DNA of 64,000 nucleotides from Spongilla lacustris (GCA_949361645.1 OX442415.1:8587254-8651253); one strand, 5' to 3'. Positions 12,770 through 23,270 are shown, counted from the stretch's first letter. Translations and numbers: made by a program. Notes: generated from the sequence alone by a model not told the origin.

Positions 12770-12793
12770 AGGATAGCACGCAGCTGTGTCCAC
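12770..12793. repeat. Right copy of 24-bp direct repeat
   Basis: Exact copy of 2250-2273, immediately after the right end of palindrome C. The sequence then continues as element A. Confidence 0.75.
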
Positions 12794-13118
12794 AACTACG
12801 TCGATACGCTCGTTTAAACACGGGCCATTTAAATATTTTCGGTGGGGGCGGAGGGGTGATATATCTCGGTGGACAATATAAATATAATTTTTCACGCATG
12901 TATCTTAAAAAGAATACACGCAAGCTATAGCACCATACGAAAGTTCATTGCGACAACAAAGCCTGGTTCGATGTAGCGAAGCGGTTTATGACCGGTGTTT
13001 TATCTTATATATTATCTCTGGTTTTATGCTACATCAGAGATAATATATACATTATCTCTGGCTACATTCAAGCGCATGCGTTATTTATAACGCACGCTCT
13101 ATATACCATTAATTAGAA
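12794..13118 (+). repeat. Element A, copy 1, right part
   Basis: Matches 61414-61697, with the words ACAACTACGTCGATACGC and GGTGATATATCTCGGTGG, and a hairpin-like stretch with ATTATCTCTGG near 13010-13060. It is interrupted on the right by element D. Confidence 0.75.
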
Positions 13119-13920
13119 TATGGGATCGTTCACGACCTATCGCAAAAAAATGTTATAAAAATGGCATTACGTTTGAATTGCTATAACTTTCGAACGGTTA
13201 AAGTTATCACCCTCCTATTTTCAGCACTTCATACTGCCTCATTTATCTATGGTAGTGTACATTTTGGGGTCTTGAATATGCTTCATGCCAGTATAGCGAC
13301 ATCCGATACCCCAAAATGTTCAAACTCGCCCTAACTTTCGGTATCGCTCCAAATTCGGTTTGTACATAAAGAGGACCCTTAGCTAATGGATTGTTCTGTT
13401 CGTTAATTTTTATGCCATCTGTTACGGAGATACAGTTGAACAAACTACGTGCACGTTTTCGCGCTCGATCCCCGCCAATGATTTGAGCAAATCGCGTCCC
13501 GCTCAATGTATGGGGAGGCGGTGGTTGGATCATTGGCGTGAATAGAGCGGGAAAAAGTGCACGTAGTTTATTCAACTGTATCTCCATAACGGATGACATA
13601 AAAAATAACGAACAGAACAATCCAATAGCTAAGGGACCTCTTTATGTGCAACCGAATTTGGAGCAATTTGAGTATTCCTGCCGAAAGTTAGCGCGAGTTT
13701 GAACCCTTTGGGGTATCGGATGTCGCTATACTGGCATGGAGCATGTTCAAGATCCCAAAATGTACTATACCATAGATACATGGTGTAGTATGAAGTGCCG
13801 AAAATAGGAAGTTGATAGCTTTAACCGTTCGAAAGTTACAGCAATTCAAACGTAATGCCATTTTTATAACATTTTTTTATAATATGCGCTTAGGTCCCTT
13901 TTCTCGTGAACGATCCCATA
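13119..13920. mobile_element. Fold-back element D (0.8 kb), relative of C
   Basis: The ends TATGGGATCGTTCACGA and TCGTGAACGATCCCATA frame two arms of about 390 bases that are reverse complements of each other, with the axis near 13515. The arms resemble the outer 500 bases of C: shared words are GTTATAAAAATG, GTTTGAAT.GCTATAACT and ACATTTTGGGG, then GATACCCC, and TTGTTCTGTTCGTTAATTTTTATG. There is no coding content. It reads as a miniature derivative of the C family. Confidence 0.85.
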
Positions 13921-13969
13921 TAACTCGCGGAAGTCATGCATGCTTACAGAATTTAAGCTGTACTACCAA

Positions 13970-14235
13970 TGCAAAATCTGGGAGGGGGGAGGGTGGGGTG
14001 GGGGGTGGGGGGTGAATGATACTTCCGCCCCCCCTCCCCCCGTATAGCAAAAGTGGGGGGGGGGGGGGGGGGGGGGGGGGCAAAACTGCCGCAAAAGCCC
14101 CTAGCCCTCCCCCGTCTCCGCCGACTATGCATAGGCCCACGCTAACTTAATAACTGAATCCCTGAACAATACTGAACAAAGTTTCAGCCTTTATATGACA
14201 CCGCCCCCCCCCCCCCCCCCCCCCCCCATAGCCCC
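13970..14235. other. G/C homopolymer-rich low-complexity stretch
   Basis: No gene. It contains long pure runs of G (near 14056-14080) and C (near 14203-14226). These could form G-quadruplexes, and run lengths may be unreliable in the assembly. Confidence 0.8.
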
Positions 14236-14243
14236 ATTCCTAG

Positions 14244-14437
14244 ATCCGCCGGATACTACTAGTACGTACCAGAGGACTCCTAATTTTTTTTATCAGAATA
14301 TCCTTTATTGTATTTAAAGTACATCATGCAAGATCCGCCACTGGATACTACTAGTACGTACCAGAGGACTCCTAATTTTTTAATCAGAATATCCTTTATT
14401 GTATTTAAAGCACATCATGCACAAACAATCAACTGGC
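14244..14437 (+). repeat. Tandem duplication of about 97 bp
   Basis: GGATACTACTAGTACGTACC through ATTGTATTTAAAG.ACATCATGCA occurs twice in a row. Each copy is preceded by AGATCCGCC, the end motif of the CAGTGGCGGATC elements found elsewhere here. This suggests a scar of such an insertion or excision. Confidence 0.75.
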
Positions 14438-14590
14438 CTGTACATCACCTGTGGCCAGCTGCCTAGGTACTACGGCTAGATGGCCTGAGATGCATACATG
14501 GACTGTACAATACAGCAACTGCTTATTAAGGTCTGGGCACCCAAATCAACTACTCATGTTCGTATGTATTTAAAAAAAAAACTCGGATAG

Positions 14591-14830
14591 CTAGCTGCTG
14601 GTGTTGTGGATGGGACATACAGCACAATCACTAAAACTAGATAAGTGTTTTCCAAAGTGTTCAGGAGTGAGCCAGTTGATCTGTGTGCTCCAGGCCTTCT
14701 TCGGGCACTCCTGTATCTGCTGTCTGAAGTGGTCAGCTACCTGCTCCTCACTCCTGTCCAGCACCATGACACTCTTTAGGTAGTCCAGGTGCTTGATGCT
14801 GGTGAGCTCAGGGATGCCTGTACACTTCAT
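14591..14830 (-). CDS. Class I PI3-kinase catalytic subunit, last exon
   Basis: Eighty codons including the stop, preceded by a pyrimidine tract and CCCCCAG acceptor at 14831. It encodes the C-terminal end of the lipid-kinase domain of a p110-type phosphoinositide 3-kinase, the enzyme that makes PIP3 at the plasma membrane. The segments GIPELTSIKHLDYLK and SEEQVADHF, and the final TQINWL block, line up with the p110 pattern GMPEL..., the TEQEA helix and the W.T...NW end. The tail after that (HFGKHLSSF onward) is not conserved. The upstream kinase-domain exons were not found nearby, so the gene is incomplete or broken here. Isoform cannot be told. Confidence 0.85.
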   Translation of the reverse strand: MKCTGIPELTSIKHLDYLKSVMVLDRSEEQVADHFRQQIQECPKKAWSTQINWLTPEHFGKHLSSFSDCAVCPIHNTSS

Positions 14831-14904
14831 CTGGGGGTGGGAGGGGGAAGGGAAACATTGTTTATTTATCACCAACATTACATCATACCCATTCCTACCC
14901 GCCC

Positions 14905-15095
14905 CTCCCACCAGGTCCCATGGCACCCCATGTTGTAAGGCCACAGGGGTGGTAGGTGCCCCCCTGGCCACAACTGAGACAACGCACCCACATGGGTCTG
15001 GAGACTGGGGTAGTGACATCCACACAGTGGCTGTGTGGGCTATTCTTGAAAACCTGTATACATGGCCATCCATGTACAAAATACTATTTGATTCC
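14905..15095 (+). repeat. Dispersed repeat H, copy without minisatellite array
   Basis: The head CCCATGGCACCCCATGTTGT-AAGGCCACAGGGGTGGTAGG is followed by one degenerate GGTCTGGAGACTGGGG unit, then GGCTGTGTGGGCTA and ACAAAATACTATT. The same order occurs near 30.5, 42.3, 45.4, 49.9 and 52.8 kb. Confidence 0.7.
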
Positions 15096-15327
15096 TCCCA
15101 ATGCAGACATAGACTGAAGTATAAAGCTGACTTAAAATTTTGCATCCCTTATTCAAGTTAACATGCCTTGAATTTTAAGTTCATTTGTTATTTAAAGTCA
15201 CAAGATCTCCTACCTCCACCAAAGTATTTAAACATTACCTGCTCCCATTCTCCTGCTTCACTGCACACCCCATGCCAGCTCTTTCTTCATCAATAGCAGA
15301 AATTACTGTCTTTAGGAATCAAACAGA
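15096..15327. other. Intron or intergenic, nothing recognised
   Basis: No exon, repeat or regulatory site could be supported here. Confidence 0.5.
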
Positions 15328-16325
15328 ATGGTCTATGTAGTGTACATGTACATGTATGTGGTCTATGTGGTGCACATGGTGTACATGTATGTGGTGTATG
15401 TGGTGTACATGTATGTGGTGTATGTGGTGTATGTGGTGTATGTGGTGTACATGTATGTAGTGTATGTGGTGTATGTGGTGTACATGGTGTACATGTATGT
15501 GGTGTACATGGTGTACATGTATGTGGTGTACATGGTGTACATGTATGTGGTGTACATGGTGTACATGTATGTGGTGTACATGGTGTACATGTATGTGGTG
15601 TACATGGTGTACATGTATGTGGTGTACATGGTGTACATGTATGTGGTGTACATGGTGTACATGTATGCGGTGTATGTGGTGTACATGGTGTACATGTATG
15701 TGGTGTATGTGGTGTACATGGTGTACATGTATGTGGTGTATGTGGTGTACATGTATGCGGTGTATGTGGTGTACATGGTGTACATGTATGTGGTGTACAT
15801 GGTGTACATGTATGTGGTGTATGTGGTGTACATGGTGTACATGTATGTGGTGTACATGGTGTACATGTATGTGGTGTACATGGTGTACATGTATGTGGTG
15901 TATGTGGTGTACATGGTGTACATGTATGTGGTGTATGTGGTGTACATGTATGTGGTGTACATGGTGTACATGTATGTGGTGTACATGGTGTACATGTATG
16001 TGGTGTACATGGTGTACATGTATGTGGTGTATGTGGTGTACATGGTGTACATGTATGTGGTGTATGTGGTGTACATGTATGTGGTGTATGTGGTGTACAT
16101 GGTGTACATGTATGTGGTGTACATGGTGTACATGTATGTGGTGTACATGGTGTACATGTATGTGGTGTACATGGTGTACATGTATGTGGTGTACATGGTG
16201 TACATGTATGTGGTGTATGTGGTGTACATGTATGTGGTGTACATGGTGTACATGTATGTGGTGTACATGGTGTACATGTATGTGGTGTATGTGGTGTACA
16301 TGGTGTACATGTATGTGGTGTATGA
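15328..16325 (+). repeat. 24-bp satellite (TGTACATGGTGTACATGTATGTGG)n, 1 kb
   Basis: About 1 kb of units made of GTGTACATG, GTGTATGTG and ACATGTATGTG blocks, mostly with period 24. Block lengths are multiples of three, so reading frames stay open on both strands; these are not genes. The same unit in reverse orientation lies at 17070-17362. Confidence 0.95.
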
Positions 16326-16744
16326 TTTAAAGTGTGTGCATCAAAACTGCGATAGTTGCAGCTCTTATAAATTATAATGCAAACGTAGTGTAAATGGTTA
16401 CTCTTAAAACCAGTACCTGTGATTTTATTGCTAGCGAATCTTTTAGGTTTTTAGTTTCCCCTAAATTTGTACCCACTTAACTCGTGGACGCGGTGTTAAA
16501 ACCAGATGCTTATGTGTGTACAAAGCCCACAACTGCATTAGGAGGAGTATGTAACACAACTGTTATAAGTTATGAAATACAAATGTAGCGTAATTAATTA
16601 TTTGTGTTATGAACCTTTTATTGACACTATGCATGGATGCCAAATTCCTCCACTCTCCCATGCTTCCATACTTCCATACCTCCATACTTCCATACTTCCA
16701 TAGGGGGTAAAGAGGTGAATTGGGAAGTGGAGGATAATAGGTGC
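16326..16744. other. No gene; diverged copy of 17.7-17.9 kb
   Basis: The stretch around 16430-16500 (CTTTTAGGTTTTTAGTTTCCCC and GACGCGGTGTTAA) resembles 17820-17895. It contains a short ATACTTCC direct repeat at 16668-16700. No exon is seen. Confidence 0.5.
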
Positions 16745-16877
16745 TTGACGACTCCTCTGATGGTAGTCCACCAGAAAGATGCTCCACCATGAGCAGGTAT
16801 GAGGAGGGGGAGGTGTGGTATGAGGGAGGGGAAGATGACCTCTTTCCTTACCTCCCTCACACCTTCATTCTTGGCCA
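16745..16877 (+). pseudogene. Partial inverted copy of the acidic exon at 21.6 kb
   Basis: Translates to a segment with SPPERCS, RYEEGEVWY and DDLFPYLPHTFILGQ, ending at a GTATGT donor. The same segment, plus a longer upstream part, is encoded on the opposite strand at 21576-21782. The copy lacks part of the sequence between PERCS and RYEEGE. Function is unknown. Confidence 0.55.
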
Positions 16878-17062
16878 GGTATGTGTACATGCTACCAGTG
16901 CTGCTTGTGGCAAGTAGGGGAACAGGGTCTGTGGAGGAGGCAGCCAACCTCTGTCACACATCCCCAACCTTGGGAGGGTGAGGTAAGGGTGAGTGGTGAG
17001 ACTATAATTCTAAACCTGTATCCACAAATGTACTCAACACAAATCTGAAATTAAAAATCAAC

Positions 17063-17362
17063 AAACACCACAAACACCACATACATGTACACCATGTACA
17101 CCACATACATGTACACCATGTACACCACATACACCACATACATGTACACCATGTACACCACATACATGTACACCATGTACACCACATACATGTACACCAT
17201 GTACACCACATACATGTACACCATGTACACCATGTACACCACATACACCACATACATGTACACCATGTACACCACATACATGTACACCATGTTCACCACA
17301 TACATGTACACCATGTACACCACATACATGTACACCACATACACCACATACATGTACACCAA
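17063..17362 (-). repeat. 24-bp satellite, reverse orientation
   Basis: Units of CCACATACATGTACACCATG, the reverse complement of the 15.3-16.3 kb array. Together with the inverted exon copy between them, this suggests an inversion or palindromic rearrangement of the locus. Confidence 0.95.
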
Positions 17363-17960
17363 GGCATATTGCGGTACTACACTTATCATTTTATCATTTT
17401 GCACCCCTTCCCTTCTTGACTGTAAATTCATAAGCATACATGAGCCATCTATATCAATGCAGCTCTTGGTTTCCCTAATAATTAAAATTACATGTGCATG
17501 CAGACTCGCAAAACATCGTGTAAAGCATCCAAGTTAAAACGCACGCGGAAATGTATGGAGTTATTTAGACACGATAGAACACATGCACACAGTTAAAAAA
17601 ATACATCGCTTACGACTGAAAATTGTAAAAGTTCAACTTGGCTTATACAATGAGATTATTGCCGTTTTTCTACGATGATGAATTAAGGTTTCATCGGAAT
17701 GGACCCCTTTTATATCGCCGCATTTGTAGCATCCAGCAAGCTGAATGATCTCTCACAAAATGCACCCAATGTTGTCTCAAAAGTTGTACTTTCACATCAC
17801 TGTATTAATACCATCAGCGGACCTTTTAGTTTTTTTACTTCCCCCAAAAACGGCTTAAATTTACCCACTTTACTCACGGACGCGGTGTTAATTCTAACAA
17901 AGCGTCATGCATGTGTAACGCTGCATACATGTGTGCAGCGTTCACTGTTTACATGTAAAT
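17363..17960. other. No gene recognised
   Basis: Mostly AT-rich sequence. Around 17820-17895 lies the diverged copy of 16430-16500. No supported exon. Confidence 0.5.
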
Positions 17961-17980
17961 TCACACAGGGGACGTGACAA

Positions 17981-18127
17981 GTGGACACCAACCTCACCCT
18001 GCTTGTTACTGCATATCACAATACTTTGGTGGGTGACAAGGACACACCCCTCCGTGTCCCACTCAAACCCGGGACCGACGAGGGTGTGTGTGAAGATCTG
18101 TTCCCTAGCATACAACGGTGGGTGGAT
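17981..18127 (+). CDS. Possible exon of unknown protein
   Basis: An open stretch translating to NLTLLVTAYHNTL, then DKDTPLRVPLKPGTDEG and CEDLFPSIQRW, has non-repetitive, protein-like composition. It ends close to GTGGGT, a possible donor. The obvious acceptor at 17967 would give an in-frame stop, so the left boundary is unclear. The family is not recognised. Confidence 0.25.
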
Positions 18128-18890
18128 ACTCACACTACAAGGGGAAGGGGCGGGGCATGGGGAAGGGACAGAAGGATAACAGATCAAGTACATCTACAGT
18201 GTGCTGAAAGTTTACTAATATTACAAGCAGGCTCCAAAATAGCATGCGGTCATCGACCATTTTCATGGTCTTGTGAGGACAGGTTGACCGTTCAAGGTTT
18301 TTTATATTACAAGCGCAATAAAGTTATTCACAACTTTGTTGTATATTATTTGCTTGTGTTGTTCTATGTACAAAGTAATAAGGTTCATAATGTTGGCACT
18401 ACCCATCTAAGCATAAGGACTTTATGTTACACCTCTGATGCCACTACGGGCCGTGACAGCTGCTCAATTATAAAGCTATGAAATTTAAAACCAGTTGATG
18501 TGCATGAGGAAAGCACAGCCAGAAGAAGGACTGTATTAGTTGGTACATTCCTAAGATGGGGAAAAATTGTTGGCAATGATACTGCTTGAAAGTCAGTGTA
18601 ATATCAACTATTTGACCATCCATTTTATCAAAAATGTCCATTCAAATCTTACATTGACTGGACATTTGTCCAATCATTATGAAAACATTATTTCTGACTC
18701 TGACAAGTGACCAAAGGATGCGATGGGGAGGAGGGAGAAAGGAGGGGATGGTAAGGAGGTGTGTTCAGCTGATGTTAAGAACATGTGAGCCTTTCCCACA
18801 CACAACAACATCTCACACACACAAACCTAACAGACCCCATCCCCTAAGCAAGAGGGGTGTGGCTACAAACAAGCTCCCCTGAATACTTAC

Positions 18891-18997
18891 GCCACCATCT
18901 TCCTCCTGGTGATGTCCAGCTCATCATTGTTGGCAAACTGGAGCTGGTAGAGCCCTATCCCTATCATGGTACTGATCTCCATGTTGAGGGTCTTCTC
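18891..18997 (-). CDS. PI3K catalytic subunit, ABD-RBD linker exon
   Basis: A 107-base exon with a CCATAG acceptor at 18998 and GTAAGT donor at 18890. The encoded segment EKTLNMEISTMIGIGL followed by an acidic NNDELDITRRKM matches the p110 segment just after the adaptor-binding domain (the EKTL..IS..IG.GL...D....EV..FR pattern of p110 isoforms). In p110 proteins this comes before the RBD and C2 domains. Here it lies downstream, in transcription order, of the C2 exon at 19186-19378, so the local order is rearranged or two gene copies are mixed. Confidence 0.75.
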
Positions 18998-19185
18998 CTA
19001 TGGGGGGATAGGGGGAGAGAGGGAAAAACCCCACACTCACATAAGTTTGTGTACATTGTAGTGTTTACTGTTTACCAAATTAACCCAATTTATTATGTGA
19101 GTAATACAGTACACCAACTCTTTATTGATGCATACATGTAGGTACACACCCACAACCACATCCATAACTACACCCATAACCACAC

Positions 19186-19378
19186 CTTGGGAAGGTTCTT
19201 AAGCTGCACATCAAAGACCAGCCATTGGTTCCACCTCATGTAAGTGGTTGGGGACATCTCAGCTGTGTGGCAGGTGGATCCCAATAAATGCCCACCATGG
19301 TAGATACCCATCTCCACGTAGACCACCTCATTGTCAACAGGTTCATACTTGAAATTGTCCAAACCAACGACCCTGACC
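19186..19378 (-). CDS. PI3K catalytic subunit, C2-domain exon (copy 1)
   Basis: The exon has a CTTGCAG acceptor and AAG|GTGTGG donor. It encodes the start of the C2 domain, with DNFKYEPVDNEVVYVEMG, IYHGG and RWNQWLVFDVQLKNLP, matching the p110 pattern (V..GIYHGG.PL ... RWNEWL.FDI...DLP). The C2 domain of p110 contacts membrane and the regulatory subunit. It joins in phase to exon 20048-20166, which ends AG and is completed by the leading G here. A truncated second copy lies at 25757-25887. Confidence 0.85.
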
Positions 19379-20047
19379 CTGCAAGGTCAAAGGTGTGAGA
19401 TAGCACACCACCCCATACGTGTACATGTATGTACAAATGTGTACCCTTCTTATTGCCATAGTGATGGTTACCCAGAGGAATAGAACTTGTTAGGCTAATT
19501 GGCCAATTGGCCAGCAATAGTTGAATTTGGTTGGCCTTTTTAACAAACGGCCGGCCATTATTTTGTGTTGCTAAATGTCTCCCATATACCCATGCTAGAG
19601 CTAAAGCACAAGCAAGTACCCACAAGGCTAGAGTGCATGGCAGCAAGCCATGGCTGCCTTGTGTAGGTGAGCAAGTTACTCACAAATCAAAGTTAGTTGC
19701 AAGTACACGTTAGTTACTAGTGCAGAACAATTTTACACACGCGAGCTGCCTACATGTGCCCACACTAAACGTGTGTGTGATGACTACACAATGTGTGGGT
19801 TTTTCATCACTGGAAAGTGAGACTAGTGTACATGCCACTAATCACCATTGGAGGGACCAAGTTGAGTTACATACACACTGTACATGATATTCTCATTGTC
19901 TAAACTCAGTACTGCAATGACACACACTTTTATGAAAGTGCATCACAATCACTGAATAAAATCATCACTCAAAAGTACTGGGGCATACAAAATATTTCCT
20001 AAAATGTTTTGAAAATGGCCGGCTGCTAAATGTTCCTTTGGACTTAC

Positions 20048-20166
20048 CTGAACTCGTGTTGCATGTCCCATAGGGACATGGTGAAGACCTGGGTGTGCTC
20101 CTTGGACATGATGGAGAGGTCCTTGTGTGTGCCCGTGAGCCCAGTGGAAGGGTCTATAAGGTTCCA
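20048..20166 (-). CDS. PI3K catalytic subunit, RBD-C2 junction exon (copy 1)
   Basis: A 119-base exon with a CTCCAG acceptor and AG|GTAAGT donor. It encodes NLIDPSTGLTGTHKDLSIM, then QVFTMSLWDMQHEFR; the SLW motif begins the C2 domain in p110 proteins. It splices in phase to 19186-19378. The acceptor abuts a long purine tract (plus strand 20170-20335), which is a pyrimidine tract in the transcript. An equally intact copy is at 26558-26676. Confidence 0.8.
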
Positions 20167-20169
20167 CTG

Positions 20170-20335
20170 GAGAGGGGAGGAGGAAGAGGGGGAGGGGGAG
20201 GAGGAAGAGGGGAGGGGGAGGAGGAAGAGGGGAGGGGGAGGAGGAAGAGGGGAGGGGGAGGGGGAAGACAAGAGGTGGAAGAAGGGGAGGAGGAAGAGGA
20301 GGAGGAGGAAGAGGGGGAGGAGGAAGAGGGGAAAA
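20170..20335 (+). repeat. GGAGGAGGAAGAGG purine tract
   Basis: Imperfect 14-21 base purine units, directly upstream (on the minus strand) of a PI3K exon acceptor. The twin tract is at 26680-26785. Confidence 0.9.
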
Positions 20336-20440
20336 GTTAACCAGATAAGTACATGTATGATTGTTTACTTACAGGCTAATGGTATGGGCTATACACTCAA
20401 CATCATAAATGTACATGTAGATCAAGTAAATGCACATGTA

Positions 20441-21063
20441 CAGGGTGTTTCACAATCAAGGAAAATTGTTTATAAAATTACCACAAGCAGCTAATTAACT
20501 GGTGATTGTTGTTAAAAGTTCTAACCGCAAAAGAAGACATGCTGGTGAAATAAAATTAATATTATCCTTAATGGTTAATTAACAATAATTAAAGTCCCAA
20601 AACCCCTATTCATTTCAAGTAAATATTATTAATGTTAATAAATGTAGGGTTAGTGGTTAGTTAAAAGATGCAAACTGTACTTAAGTAACTGCTTACATTT
20701 AGAAGTTATTCAAGATTGAAATCTTGATTTTTTGATTTTCGCAATGTACTTGATTTAGGGGCCATTGTATCTCGATTTAGTGGTTTGAATTTATTAATAA
20801 ATTTGGCCAAGTTGATATTATTAAAATTCAAGGATATGTTGGAGCTTTTGAATGCCTCTAAAATGGTATGTTTTGATTCGGTGCTATCGAGAGTTACTAA
20901 TTCTTTTTGTTAATTTTAATTTTTTGATTATATTAAATTAATTATTATATTAATATTTAATTTGTTTACATCAACATTTAAGCTCAAGTTAATAGAGCAT
21001 TGATCAACAATTTAAAGTTAATTAACTGCTTGCAGTTAATTTATAAATGATTTTCCTTGATTG
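20441..21063. mobile_element. MITE F, copy 1 (truncated right end)
   Basis: Starts CAGGGTGTTTCACAATCAAG and ends in the inverted but incomplete TTTATAAATGATTTTCCTTGA-type end. The whole body is the reverse complement of 23835-24469. It is AT-rich and non-coding. Confidence 0.85.
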
Positions 21064-21575
21064 GCAACATACATGTACATGATAACAAAAATAACCTCCT
21101 CCCCATGCCTCTGCATGTGACATCCCCACCTCCCTGCAAACTGCCAATCTGATTCAAGTATATCGTGCACGCTGTGCAACACACATAAACACAACCACAT
21201 AGTACAACATCTACAGCACACGGAGTGAGAAAAAAACTGGAAGCAGCCTCTGTGCTGTCTAATGGAATGTGATGGGGACACCACCTAGCCCAAATGGTAA
21301 TATGCCAAGCAAACCTTTGCACGCTTCGCAGTACGGACAATGAATGGAATATTTATTGAATGTATAAAGCCTGACAACACATTTTTCAGCAACATGTTGA
21401 CGATATGATCCAGTGTGACAATATGTCTAGCCCTATCACATGGTTTCACCTTACATGTCTGGAGGTTGCCAATAAGAAAATGGTGCTGCCCTGACTGCTG
21501 GCCACAGTTCAAGTAATTCACATGCAGGCATACTGTAATCTTATATGTGTGTACACTGCATGCATGTATACATAC

Positions 21576-21782
21576 CTGGCCAAGAATGAAGGTGTGAGGG
21601 AGGTAAGGAAAGAGGTCATCTTCCCCTCCCTCATCATCTTCATACCACACCTCCCCCTCCTCATACCTGCTCCGTATACGTGGAGGAGCACGTGAACATC
21701 TTTCTGGTGGACCATCATCGGAGGAAGAGTGGTCAGACGTAGACCAATCACCTATCAAAATTACGTCATGGCGGGACTCCAC
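21576..21782 (-). CDS. Acidic exon of unknown protein
   Basis: Open from a Met at 21782 to a CCAG|GTATGT donor at 21576. It encodes a Ser/Asp-rich start (STSDHSSSDDGPPERCS), an RSRYEEGEVWYEDDEGG segment and DDLFPYLPHTFILGQ. The final part is repeated at 16745-16877 on the other strand. A second open stretch with a possible GTACGA donor lies just upstream (minus strand, about 21808-21900). No family is recognised. It may belong to the PI3K locus or to another broken gene. Confidence 0.4.
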
Positions 21783-21963
21783 CTCAGCTCTTTACCCCCA
21801 GGCTCCCTCGTACCTGGGCCAGAGTATTCATCATTTCATCTGTCAGCCGTGGTCCTACAGTACATGTCTCCTCAATGCATGAGCACCGCTCTCTTAGCTG
21901 CACGGGAATAGCAATATACTAGTAGCTAAAGATACTTCGCTCCTAAACTTCACTACAGCATAC

Positions 21964-22088
21964 CTGAACGTTCATGTAGTTGTCGCCTGATACGAGGAAT
22001 ACCTTGTACACTCCATCCTCCACTTCAGTTTTACCACCACTGGCTTGCCAGTCAGGCCGTTCAGAAATGGATTTGGGTTAAAGCACAT
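21964..22088 (-). pseudogene. SNRPF: SmF (snRNP F) exon with frameshift
   Basis: The segment [20 protein letters not shown] is nearly identical to the Sm1 start of small nuclear ribonucleoprotein F, a subunit of the seven-membered ring on spliceosomal snRNAs. After WRME two extra bases (TG, near 22028) shift the frame. The next frame then gives [15 protein letters not shown], the expected continuation of SmF (YKG.LVS.D.YMN.Q), up to a CAG|GTATGC donor. A CTCTGCAG acceptor sits just before the Met. The rest of SmF was not found. It is a broken gene copy or an indel error in a GTGT stretch. Confidence 0.75.
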
Positions 22089-22099
22089 GCCCTGCAGAG

Positions 22100-22600
22100 C
22101 CAAGCTACGCGCGCCTACAGCCATTTCTTCACGTGTCAACCTATATACGTGTATGGTCTGGGTACCAAGATCGGAGCGCGTTATTTTGAAACACGTAATA
22201 CGCAGTCAATTACAAGGCAATTGTCTTTGATTAGAAGTGAGGGAGCTAGGGTTGATGGATACTGATGAAGGTACGTGTACTATTAGTATTGGATAGTGTA
22301 CATGGAGGCATTGGATGGGAGGTATTAATGAACACGATACACTTAAAATGGCCGGTGCTGGAATAGTTCATTAAAAACATGCACCAAATAACATCACAAG
22401 CTTGGCACACTATAGTTTGGTAGTATGCACCCAGACAATTACATCAACTATAAGCTTAGTATAAACGCCTCCCCCCCCCCCCCCCCCAAAAAAAATAAAA
22501 AGTTTAACAAAGGCTAATTAAGTGCTGGAGACTCCCAAATTTGCATTTTAGCTCTTACACATGCATTAATCATGGATGATTATGCAGTGTAGTAGATTGT
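22100..22600. other. No gene recognised
   Basis: AT-rich sequence with a C homopolymer at about 22471-22488. No exon supported. Confidence 0.5.
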
Positions 22601-22790
22601 AAGTGGACCACTTCTGTGTGTGCCTGTGATACTGGGAATGGGGAGAACCTCTTCTGTGTGTGCCTGTGGTACTGGGAATGGGCAGGACCTCTTCTGTGTG
22701 TGCCAGTAGTACTGGGAATGGGAATGGGAAAGACCTCTTCTATGATCATAGTACTGGTATGTTGTGCCTACACCCTGTAGCTGTTTGCTG
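22601..22790 (+). repeat. GACCTCTTCTGTGTGTGCC minisatellite, block 1
   Basis: Three to four units of about 46 bases (GTACTGGGAATGGG plus ACCTCTTCTGTGTGTGCC), followed by a stretch repeated at 23220-23265. Confidence 0.85.
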
Positions 22791-23104
22791 CAGAAGAGGT
22801 GTGGCTAAGGTTCTCCAGGTGTGGAGGGTGTGGTTTGGTGTGTTGTATGGATGTGTGCTGTGGTAAGGATGTAATGTGGGAAGTGTTCTTGTGTTTAATG
22901 TACACTTGCCACTTTAACCTTTAATCTCCAGATGTCCTACGCATAGGACGATCATCGTCCTACGCGTAGGACTCTGTAAAAATGAATATTTTGGGCAAAC
23001 GATCAATGCAAATAAAAACTCCATAGTCTTTAGTAGTAGTTTATACAAAAGAAAATAGTACTGCTTTCTTAATCTCTGTGAGTAATGAAGATACACAGCA
23101 AAAG

Positions 23105-23270
23105 TGTGCTTGTGGTACTGGGAATGGGCAGGACCTCTTCTGTGTGTGCCTGTAGTACTGGGAATGGGCAGGACCTCTTCTGTGTGTGCCTGTAGTACTG
23201 GGAATGGGAATGGGGAAGACCTCTTCTATGATCATAGTACTGGTATGTTGTGCCTACACCCTGTAACTTC
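23105..23270 (+). repeat. Same minisatellite, block 2
   Basis: Copy of 22650-22790, including the tail TATGATCATAGTACTGG. Between the blocks lies the double palindrome GTCCTACGCATAGGAC and GTCCTACGCGTAGGAC (22935-22971). Confidence 0.85.

Larger units (their letters stand above)
19250..20400. repeat. Segmental duplication, copy 1 (PI3K exons)
   Basis: About 1.15 kb repeated in direct orientation at 25757-26852, carrying the C2 exon, its intron, the preceding exon and the GGAGGAGGAAGAGG tract. Identity is high, with scattered substitutions. Confidence 0.9.

Noticed and set aside
15328..16377. Long Val-Tyr-Met reading frames on both strands
   Set aside because: They are translations of the 24-bp satellite, open because block lengths are multiples of three.
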